Positions 17,574 to 25,400 of a stretch of 64,000 bases of DNA are shown here, in pieces. The notes beneath the pieces were generated by a model. The model was not told the origin of the DNA. It worked only from the letters and a program-made list of their open reading frames with translations, and did not search any database. Both the position numbers and the translations under genes were made by a program. The first letter of the stretch is position 1. Each line of letters opens with the position of its first letter. The DNA comes from Pseudomonas libanensis (GTDB lineage: Bacteria; Pseudomonadota; Gammaproteobacteria; Pseudomonadales; Pseudomonadaceae), in contig NZ_JYLH01000010.1 in NCBI RefSeq assembly GCF_001439685.1, positions 124,001 through 188,000 on the forward strand, written 5' to 3'.

Positions 17574-18131
17574 ATGATCTACACCGTCGAGTGAAGCTTT
17601 GCCGACCCAGCCAGCGAAGCAGAGTGGAATGATTTCTATAGCCTGGAAAAGCTACCGGCGCTTATTTCCGTGAGCGGATTCCATACTTCGCAGCGCTTCA
17701 AGGCGTTTAGCGCTGGTTGCCCTGTGTACCTGGCCATGCACTCGATCGACGGTCTGGCTGTGCTTGAGGGCGATGAGTATCGCCAAAAAGGCGGGGGCAA
17801 CTTCGCACGCTGGCAGCAGCACATCACGGATTGGCACCGCAATCTTTACGGCGGCCTTGAGCGTGCACCTTCCATCGGTGAAGGCGAACATCTGATCGTG
17901 AGCGCAGTCGGTCCCGAGCCGCTCATCGAGATGGGGCTCACGCCTGAGCAGATGTGGGCCGTGGCATTGGAGAAGTGTCCTGAAAACAGGTGGCTGGCGA
18001 AGCTGGATAGCTCCACGAGTCTCGGTTTGGATGCGCTTCCCAAGGGCGTGCATCTGTATGCCCCGATGACCGCGCAATTGACGAGCCACGGTGGCACAGT
18101 GCCGCAGACGCAGGCGTACAACCATGCCTAA
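17574..18131 (+). pseudogene. EthD/DUF4286-like dimeric alpha-beta barrel protein with in-frame TGA at codon 7
   Basis: From the ATG at 17574 the frame reads MIYTVE, then TGA at 17592-17594, then continues without another stop for 178 codons (SFADPASEAEWNDFYSLEKL and on) to TAA at 18129-18131. The natural N-terminus clearly starts before the TGA, because the residues after it form the usual first strand and helix of such a domain. The gene is either inactivated by a point mutation (TGG or TGC to TGA), rescued by readthrough, or restarted at an internal GTG at 17670 with loss of the first strand. It overlaps the next gene by 8 bases. Function unknown; the family resembles small EthD-type catabolic proteins. 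Confidence 0.65.
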
Positions 18132-18450
18132 CCTGACGATCTTCATCCAGGCGGAAAAGATACCGCCCGAAGCGTATCTTTCGGAACTCACTGAAGAATG
18201 CGCTCGGCTTTGCACCGACGTCCTCCAGGCTGCGTTGGACAAGGTGCATGTCATCTATGTCGCTGCTCGCCAGGGGCGCGGGCATCCTGCTTACGCGGAA
18301 ATCAGGTACCGCCTCGAACCGTTCAGAACGCCATCGCTCATGGACGCCTTCATGGCGCGACTGGATGAAGCCATAAAGCGCCATACGGGGCTGACGGCGC
18401 GCATCCGTTGCTTCGGCTATTCGTCCCCCGCCATCTACGCGCGGAACTGA
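18124..18450 (+). CDS. Small tautomerase-like protein
   Basis: The 108-residue protein begins MPNLTIFIQAEKI, which would expose Pro1 after methionine removal. That is the catalytic residue of the 4-oxalocrotonate tautomerase/MIF superfamily. Length and the pattern of two beta-alpha-beta units (IRYRLEPFRT, IRCFGYSSPAIY) fit a duplicated tautomerase fold. The ATG at 18124 overlaps the upstream gene by 8 bases, and the MBL gene follows 21 bases later, so the three form an operon. The substrate is unknown; ring-cleavage or keto-enol isomerisation is the usual chemistry. Confidence 0.65.
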   Translation: MPNLTIFIQAEKIPPEAYLSELTEECARLCTDVLQAALDKVHVIYVAARQGRGHPAYAEIRYRLEPFRTPSLMDAFMARLDEAIKRHTGLTARIRCFGYSSPAIYARN

Positions 18451-18471
18451 TGACGCGCAAGGAGTGCCGCA

Positions 18472-19311
18472 ATGAACGACATGAAATTTCCGGGCCAGCA
18501 GATCGGCGACTTTTCGATTACGGCCATCAGTGACGGATACCTTTGCGCAAGTCTAGATCTTCTCTCCAATATCGATTCTATGGAGGCGTCCAAGTTGCAG
18601 CAGGACGCAGGCGTGAGCGACCCATCCTTGATCCACATCAACTGTTACCTGGTGCGTGGAAGGGGTCGCACGATCCTCATCGACGCGGGAGCTGGTGGGT
18701 TCAAGCAATGGGGTGGAAAGTTGATAGCGAATCTCGCGCTTGCTGGCGTGCAGCCCGCTGACATTGACACCATTCTTCTGACCCATGCACATCCCGACCA
18801 TGTTGGGGGGCTACTTGACTCTTCAGGGGAAGCAGCCTTTCCCGATGCAGAGCTAGTCGTCCACCAGCGTGAGGTTTCTTTCTGGGAAGACGATGGCAAT
18901 CTCAGTCGAGCGAGTGGGCGTGCTCGTGGCAACTTCCTGTTTGCTCGGAAGGTGTTCGATCAGTATCGGGAGAAGACGCGCCTGTTTACTGATAGCGAAG
19001 TTCTCCCTGGCATTAGTGCGATGCCCCTTCTGGGGCATACCGCAGGACATTCCGGTTATCGTCTCGATTCCAATGGTCGTAGTCTGCTGGTTTGGGGGGA
19101 TATCGTTCACTTCCCCCAAATTCAGATTGCTCGTCCCGACGTATCCATTGCATTCGACCTAGATCCGCTTCTTTCCGCCGAAACACGATCCAAACTATTG
19201 AATGTTGTTAGCTCGGATAAGATTCTTATCGCTGGTATGCACCTTGGCGAACTCGGATTTGCACATGTCGAGCGGCTAGGCAAGACCTATAAAATTTCCT
19301 ACGAAACTTAG
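18472..19311 (+). CDS. Metallo-beta-lactamase fold hydrolase
   Basis: The 279-residue protein has the zinc-binding motif THAHPDHVGG, the preceding ILIDAGAG aspartate segment, a downstream GHTAGHSGY histidine and WGDIVH, giving the full dinuclear metal set of the MBL fold. It has no signal peptide, so it is probably cytoplasmic. Such proteins include lactonases, hydrolases of catabolic intermediates and quorum-quenching enzymes. It closes the cluster with the EthD-like and tautomerase genes. Wobble positions look less GC-rich than in core genes. Confidence 0.85.
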   Translation: MNDMKFPGQQIGDFSITAISDGYLCASLDLLSNIDSMEASKLQQDAGVSDPSLIHINCYLVRGRGRTILIDAGAGGFKQWGGKLIANLALAGVQPADIDTILLTHAHPDHVGGLLDSSGEAAFPDAELVVHQREVSFWEDDGNLSRASGRARGNFLFARKVFDQYREKTRLFTDSEVLPGISAMPLLGHTAGHSGYRLDSNGRSLLVWGDIVHFPQIQIARPDVSIAFDLDPLLSAETRSKLLNVVSSDKILIAGMHLGELGFAHVERLGKTYKISYET

Positions 19312-19390
19312 CGGCTGTTCGAGATGCCTACGCGCATGCCTCCGTTGGAGGTGTCCGGCGGTGTGCTCGATTCGCTTGCAGGAGCTTCTG

Positions 19391-19543
19391 ATGACCCAAC
19401 GTATTCTTTTCGTCCTGACCAGCCACGACCGCAAGGGGCCGGCCAGCGCCGCCGATGCGGCGCCCAGCGGTTTCTATCTGTCCAAGGTCACGCATCCGCA
19501 TCGGGTGCTGGCAGACGCCGGCCATGCGGTCGATTTCGTCAGC
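19391..19543 (+). pseudogene. N-terminal fragment of a DJ-1/PfpI (class I glutamine amidotransferase-like) gene
   Basis: From the ATG at 19391 about 50 codons read MTQRILFVLTSHDRKGPASA and on to AGHAVDFVS, the typical start of DJ-1/PfpI proteins of this length class. The similarity then stops abruptly near 19543, where membrane-transporter sequence begins in another frame. The nucleophile-elbow cysteine and the rest of the domain are missing, so this is a deletion remnant. Confidence 0.7.
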
Positions 19544-19901
19544 CGGTCTGGCCGTCGTGCTGTTGGCGATATGGGTATCGGCACCGTCGTTGCCGTTGAT
19601 GGTGTTGCTGACGGGCCTGCTCGGTGCACTGACCTATGCGGCGGTGCCTGCCTTGCAGGCGCGGGTGATCGGGTTGTCGCACATCTACGCGCCGCAGGCA
19701 CCGGCAGTGGCTGCTGGGCTGAACATCGCCGGCTTCAATGGCGGCATCGCGTTGGGTTCGCTGCTAGGCGGGGCCAGCCTGGAAGCGATGGGTCTGACCA
19801 GCACGGCCTGGGTCGGTGCGGTTGCCGTGGGCCTGGGGATCGTCTGGATGCTCTGGCAGATGCGGCGTCCCACGTTCCTGGGCGCAAGAACTCATAAATA
19901 G
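19544..19901 (+). pseudogene. C-terminal fragment of a major facilitator transporter
   Basis: The frame ending at TAG 19899-19901 reads GLAVVLLAIWVSAPSLPLMV through several membrane segments (IALGSLLGGASLEAMGL, VGAVAVGLGIVWMLWQM). This matches the last four helices of an AraJ-like MFS efflux protein. No start or N-terminal half exists; it is fused out of frame to the DJ-1 fragment. The order DJ-1, MFS, LysR suggests one ancestral cluster collapsed by deletions. Confidence 0.7.
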
Positions 19902-19908
19902 GTGAACG

Positions 19909-20082
19909 ATGGATCTTCGGTATCTTCGCTGCTTCCTGGCCGTAGCCGAAGGGGGGGAGCCGGTGCTGATCGAAATGACCGGCGGACGGACGGTGTATGT
20001 GACCCGCTGTGAAGCTCGGGACGTGGTGAAGGGCAACATGCGCTATCTGGATCACGATATCAGCCACGCCTACGCTGACTGA
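19909..20082 (+). pseudogene. Chimeric 57-codon ORF: LysR N-terminus joined to an unknown C-terminus
   Basis: The ORF begins MDLRYLRCFLAVAEG, the first 15 residues of a LysR regulator. It switches at a run of seven G residues (about 19950-19956) to EPVLIEMTGGRTVYVTRCEA and then a short acidic end. The second half is not part of a LysR domain; it looks like the C-terminus of a different, unidentified protein. The join marks the right side of a deletion. Confidence 0.6.
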
Positions 20083-20156
20083 CATTTTTGTTTTTGGGCA
20101 GAAAGCTTCGAAGCAAGAGTTGTCGCTTTAATGATCGGTAAAGATTGCTGTAGGTA

Positions 20157-21385
20157 TCAGAGAAACTGTGATCGGATCAAATCCGTATCGAACGGCGTTA
20201 TCCCTTGATCAGGCGAAAACACCGTCTCTGCCTGCTGCGGTGAAGCCACTCGTTCTCCCCGTGCTCGAACATGTAAATCGAACAGTGTCTCCAAATCCGG
20301 CTTTGGTGTATGTACCAGCGCTCGCAGCATCAACGATACCCCGCTGAGGTTGTTCTGGACGTTGTTCCACCGCGCAGATGAAGTGAGCCCAAGATCGGCC
20401 CAGATCATGTGCCTTTCTTGCAGGTCCATCACGAATGGCAGGCAGATGCCGGTGTCGGAGGCGATGTCGATACGGTCGAACACGGAACGCGGCTCGAATA
20501 CTTCACCCGACGCTACGTCGGCACGGGCCATCCAACCAGCGAAACATTCTGGAAGATCGCAATACGGCTGCTCGGTGTATGAGTTGATAGAGGTGACTAC
20601 GTAGCGGACACCCCTCTTGACGAGGAGGTCGAGGTCAAGGTCGATGAACTCCGAAGCCCCTTCGGGCGCGTCGACGATGTCGCCGCTGTGGTAGCCGCCG
20701 AAGCCCTTCAGGTTGTAGTACGCCACCGTTTGTTTGAACACGAAGTTGGCGTCAAAAAATGCGGCGGACAAGTCGATATCCGTGCGTCCATGGCCGTTCT
20801 TCCACCACAGGAACAGGCGTATGAAACGCGTGTCAGGCATAGGCAGCCGACTGCCCCGTACCAGCGTACGTAGCGACTTCGATGAGGCCCGCTGCGCCAG
20901 CGGCACCTTATATTCGCGTAATGCTGGATCGATGAAACAGCGGCCTAGTGGCGCAAGCGGTGCAAAACGCGTTACAAGAGCCTCCTCGCAGATTCTGGCC
21001 GCACGAGCCAATACGCCTGGAGCGAGATGTTCGCGTCGATCCTCAATACCATAGACTTTGGCGAATGCGCCTTTCGGTGTGAACGCTCGCAGGGGCAGGG
21101 GGCGCGGAGCACGTACGTGGGCCAGTAACTGAAGCAGGACAGGTGAGGAAACTAGGGGCGCAACCGCCTCGAACGCCTCGAGTACCGATTCTGGTTCCGT
21201 CGCGCGCCGTACTTCAGTTCTATCGGCGACAATGTGCTGATTTGCTCAATCAGAGGCTCTGAAAATACACACCCGAACGCTGCGACTTCGCGGACAGCCG
21301 ATACGACCTGAGCGCGCGTGGCACCGCCAGTGCCCACCGGAACGTGGACTTTGCTACGGCGACGCAGGAACATATCTTGATTCAT
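20157..21385 (-). pseudogene. Broken TerD-domain protein gene (MXAN_6230/SCO0854-like)
   Basis: Two frames on the minus strand together resemble one protein. The first, from the ATG at 21385, encodes an N-terminal segment MFLRRRSKVHVPVG through FSEPLIEQISTLSPIEL. The second continues, in another frame, from about 21215 to the stop at 20157 with a TerD-like C-terminal region (RLFLWWKN, TDIDLSAAFFD, GGYHSGDIVDAPEGASEFIDLD, CFAGWMAR). The second frame has a stop at 21246-21248, so no single frame spans the gene. The distance between the parts is far shorter than in full-length relatives, implying an internal deletion with a frameshift. TerD proteins act in tellurite and stress responses. The subfamily name is from memory and less certain. 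Confidence 0.6.
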
Positions 21386-21664
21386 GCTTGATTTTCTCCC
21401 TTCGGCGCCGTAATGGATGAGCTGCGTGGTCCTACAGCGGATGTAAAAACGCCTGCAAGACGCAGGCGCGGTGTGGAGAGCGAAACCCCTAGGTCATAGG
21501 AGGTTAGAAGGAAGGTGTTCCATAGCCACGCAGGCATTCTACGTAAGGTTGTATCTGTTTGGCAGGTTGCTGCGTGTCCCAACGGTAACAAACTGCTTCG
21601 TCAGAAGACGGCGGAAAGCGACCATATCTTACGAGCCGCTGATTTCTGGGGCCGCGGCAGCCCT
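21386..21664. other. Gap between the broken TerD-type gene and the phosphotransferase gene
   Basis: This 279-base stretch holds a minus-strand terminator (21445-21468) and otherwise no gene I can support. Short plus-strand frames (for example CPNGNKLLRQKTAESDHILR) have a coding look but no start, family match or context. They may be further debris. Confidence 0.4.
21445..21468 (-). terminator. Rho-independent terminator, minus strand
   Basis: Read on the minus strand, CGCCTGC (21468-21462) and GCAGGCG (21456-21450) form a perfect seven-base stem around GTCTT, followed by TTTTT. It lies about 200 bases past the phosphotransferase stop and would end the toxin-phosphotransferase transcript. Confidence 0.75.
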
Positions 21665-22435
21665 TCAATAGAACTCGTCAAGCAAGCAGTAATACGCAAT
21701 GCGCTGCTCATCGGGCTCTACGCCATAGCACTCGAAAAACGGTGCCACCCATGCCTGTCCAAAGTTTTGGTTAAGGCTGCGCGCTGCCAGGGCCAGGTCC
21801 TGGTAGCGGTCACTGACGCCTAAGCGACCACAATCGATAAAACCGCTGAAACGGCCGTCTGCTGTCATGAAGTTCGGCAGGCAGGCGTCGCCATGGGTGA
21901 CCACGAGATCCTGAGTGGTCGGCCGTGTCGCTAACAGTTCGTCCAGCACTTGCTCGGCGCTTTGCCCTAGTCGCTCATCGTCAAAGTCGGTCTCGTCGAC
22001 CAGGCCGGCGTTGACGTGGTTTCGGGCAGTGGCGATGCGTAGGTCAAGGGTGTGATCGAAGGGGCAAAGGGCGATGGGAACCTGATGCAGCTTGCGCAGG
22101 GCATTCGCCAGGATCTCTACGATGTGCGCCACAGGCAGGTCGTCGACCGTCGCCAGGTCCTTTCCTGGCATGGCGCTCATCAGTAGCCAATGGCGATCCT
22201 TGTCTATCACCTCATCCACGACAATCGGTGCCGGTAGCCCGTGTTGCCGCAGCCAGCGCAGGCGCTCGATTTCGTCCTCCAGCTCAGCGAACTCTCCAAG
22301 GGGCTCGGACTTCAGGAACAGGTCCTCGCCTTGTTCGCCGCGCAGTCGATAGACGTCTGCGCGCGACTCGCCGATGGACTGTTGTTCAATCAGTGCATGG
22401 GGGAACTGTTCGCGCCATTTGCTCGGGATATTCAC
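21665..22435 (-). CDS. Aminoglycoside 3'-phosphotransferase, APH(3')-II-like
   Basis: The 256-residue cytoplasmic kinase would inactivate kanamycin/neomycin-type aminoglycosides by phosphorylating the 3'-hydroxyl. It carries the catalytic loop VTHGDACLPNFM and the metal-binding loop FSGFIDCGRLGVSDRYQD, which match the APH(3')-II signature almost exactly, and it ends YYCLLDEFY, close to the conserved end of that family. I chose the GTG at 22435 because GGAAATGAGAAC precedes it; the open frame extends 18 codons upstream without a better start. The gene begins 31 bases after the stop of the giant toxin gene on the same strand. It is shorter than the usual 264-268 residues. No transposon ends were seen. 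Confidence 0.9.
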   Translation of the reverse strand: MNIPSKWREQFPHALIEQQSIGESRADVYRLRGEQGEDLFLKSEPLGEFAELEDEIERLRWLRQHGLPAPIVVDEVIDKDRHWLLMSAMPGKDLATVDDLPVAHIVEILANALRKLHQVPIALCPFDHTLDLRIATARNHVNAGLVDETDFDDERLGQSAEQVLDELLATRPTTQDLVVTHGDACLPNFMTADGRFSGFIDCGRLGVSDRYQDLALAARSLNQNFGQAWVAPFFECYGVEPDEQRIAYYCLLDEFY

Positions 22436-22466
22436 GGTGTTCTCATTTCCTGGTTTCAACTGTTGC

Positions 22467-25400
22467 TCATAGCGGTGCCGGTTTGCCAACCATCACCATA
22501 CCCATGTCTTCAAGCGCGGCAAACAACGCTTTGAGGCTGTCAAAGCGTTTGCCGCTAACGCTCGGCCAATTGGGTCGCTCGATAAAGAAGTAGCCGTTCT
22601 GGTTACGAATATCCGTAGAGACCAGCTCTCCCAGTTTGCTGCGATGTTTCAGGATGGGCGACACCGACGACGAATCGACGGTAAACGTTCCGCAGCGTTG
22701 CAGCAGGGCGTCCAACTCTGCGGCGGTTGCAGGTTTTCGGGGGATTTGCGACTGAAACAGCAGGTCGCTTTTCACCGCGCCTTCCTCGCCGGATGCCGGG
22801 ATTCCAGGGTCCGGGATGATGCCCTGGGATTGCCCGGGCGCAACATCTTCTACCCTCAGGCCATGTACTTCTTCCAGTTCGCTCAGCCCGGGAACCCCCT
22901 TGTAGCTGCTGACGTGGGTATTGCCCACCAGCGCCACCCATTTGTGCGCACCTTGGGCCGCCTGGTCGGCGCGAATCACGGTACTCGCGTAGTAGTTCAT
23001 CAAGGCGTGGCGTTGCGCTCCTCGGGCGATCTGGCTATCGGTCACGGCAGGAATAAACCCATCGGTCCGATAACTGGCCAGGCAATCAATGGCCTGGATG
23101 CGGATCTTGCGCGCGCGGGCGGCTTTGATCAGCTCCATGAAGTTGTATTGCCCCAGCGGATCGGTGCCCATGCCGTTATCGAGGCTCTGCAGGTAACGCC
23201 TGAGCGTCTCGGGCATTTCGCCGCTTTCGAAGAAGCTGTCCAGGGCGGCCTGGTGAAAGTCGCGCAGCAGGTGCTCGCAGTACAGCGTCTTGACGTTTTT
23301 CTGCGCCAGTAACTCCATGTGCTCGATCAGCAGTTGTTTGCTGCCCACGCCGCTGTGGGCTTCGCCGACCACGATGCCACGGCCATCCTCCAGCAGTGCC
23401 TCCAGCCAGGTTGCCGTGGGGGCCTTGGCTGGCACCGAGGGAATGGGTGGGCGATTGGCCGCACGGAACCGACGCAGGAAGGCCACCGCATCCTTGAACA
23501 GTTGCTGCCTTCTGCTTTTGAACGGCGCGTACGGGTCGGCGCCGTTGTCAAAGAGGTTAACGCCCTCGTCGCTCAGGGCATATTTTGCAGTGCCCGGTCC
23601 GGCGGCGGCATTTTCCAGGGGGGGACGCGAGTCTGGCGGTATTTCATAGGCGGTGGCCGGGCTTTGCACCGTCGGCGCCGGTCGGCGGCCAGGCACCCGG
23701 TTCAGGAGTTGCCCGGCGCCGCCTTTCAGGCCAGGCCTGGGCAGCACTTCCCATTCACCTTGTGCGTTGACGCGCACCGGGATGGCTTCCGAGAAGGAGA
23801 AGGGATTTTCAGGGTTGATGATTGCCCAATGTCCGCCGTCATTGACGTCATTGATGTACTGCACGTAATACGGCGTGTCGTTGAGCAGGATCGCCGCCGC
23901 CGGGTTGGACTCCAGACGATAGATACCTTGATCCCGGCCGGGCTCGCTGACCGGGTTGCGGCCTTCGAGGATTTCATTGGCTTCCCACGATGGGGGGATT
24001 TCTGGCCGTAGGCTGGCCTCCACCGCGCCGGTGGGAATGGCCGAAGGTGCCAGGGCTGCGCCTGACTCGACCGTGGTTTCTACGGCAGCCTGCACGGCAG
24101 GGCGCTCCAGCTCTATTGCGGGAACCAGCGTCTTGGCCGGCGGCAGGCCTTTGAGCGTGAGGCCGTTTGCGCGCAGGGCGCCGCGCAGCTCAGGCAGCGT
24201 CTTGTAGACAGCCCCATTGAGCCTTGGGAAGGCATCGCGATCAATGAAATAACCGGCGTCCGAGTGCTGGATGCGGTTGCGTACCAGGTTGTTCAGGCGG
24301 TTGCGGTGAATAAGCGTCAGCTCATCACGGGTCTGTTGCATGACGCAGTCGCCAGGTGAGCTGAGGACTCTTTCAAGGTCTCTCTGTTCAAAGATATAGG
24401 GGTGTATTTGTTCGCTCTCACGCATGGGCACTTGCAGGGAAAGGTCGGTGTCCAGCGCATTGAGCGGCGGCTTCACCTGATCGAACGTGGACAGGTTGTT
24501 CACCTTGGGTCCATAAGCGATTTTGATCTGACTGCCTTCGCCGCCGAGTTCCTCGGTAATGCGCAGGCTGGTCCCACCGTTTATTTCACTGATCCCGGCC
24601 ACCCCTCTGAAGGTGTTGGTGTTTTGCGCTCCGGTGAGCACCACCCATTTGCCGACGCCGTTTTTGGCCTGGTCAAGGCGCAGGATTTCACTGGTGATGA
24701 AATTCTTCGACATTTGCACGTCCACGGCCGACCCCTTGGGCAGGTAGTTGGCCAGGCATTCGCTGGCCTGGATGCGTATATGGTTGTCGCGGGCGGCGTG
24801 CAGCAGTTCCAGGGTGTTGAAGCGGCCCATATTGGTCGGGTCCAGCTCGCGCAGATACTTGCCCAAGCGGTCGGGCATGACGCCACTGCGAGCGAAGGTG
24901 TCCAGGTCCAATTGGTGCAGGTCGTTGTAGAACCTGTGCAGGTACAGGGTCTTGACGCCCTGCTTGGCCAGGTTGGGCATTTGCTTGATCAATAGATAGG
25001 TACTGGCGACCCGGTTCGGGCTCTCGGCGATGACCAGGCCCTCGGCATTTGCCAGGCTTTTTTCAATCAGTTGCTCGGGGTTCATGCCTGGCGTGATGGC
25101 AGGCAGTGCCGGCCGCTCGGGCAGGGCGCTGGCGAAAAATGGCCGGGAGAAGAAATTGCGCGCGCTGCTGAGGATTTTTGCCCGCATGGGGTTGATGAAG
25201 TAGTCCGAGGTGCTGAAACTGCCAGCTTCGCCCGTGGGGGTGATGATCGGCTTGATGTAGTCCGGCCCGCCAGACATGGCGAGGCCGATGTCGAAACTGC
25301 TCTGGTTCTTCAGATCAAAAGGGGTCGGTAGACTGGAGGACGGGTTTGTAAAGCCCGGCTCCCCATAGGCACTTGGCCGGCGATAGTCGGATGCAAGTGG

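Noticed and set aside
17592..17594. Selenocysteine at the in-frame TGA of the EthD-like gene
   Set aside because: No convincing SECIS hairpin follows at the required distance, and the family is not known for selenoproteins.
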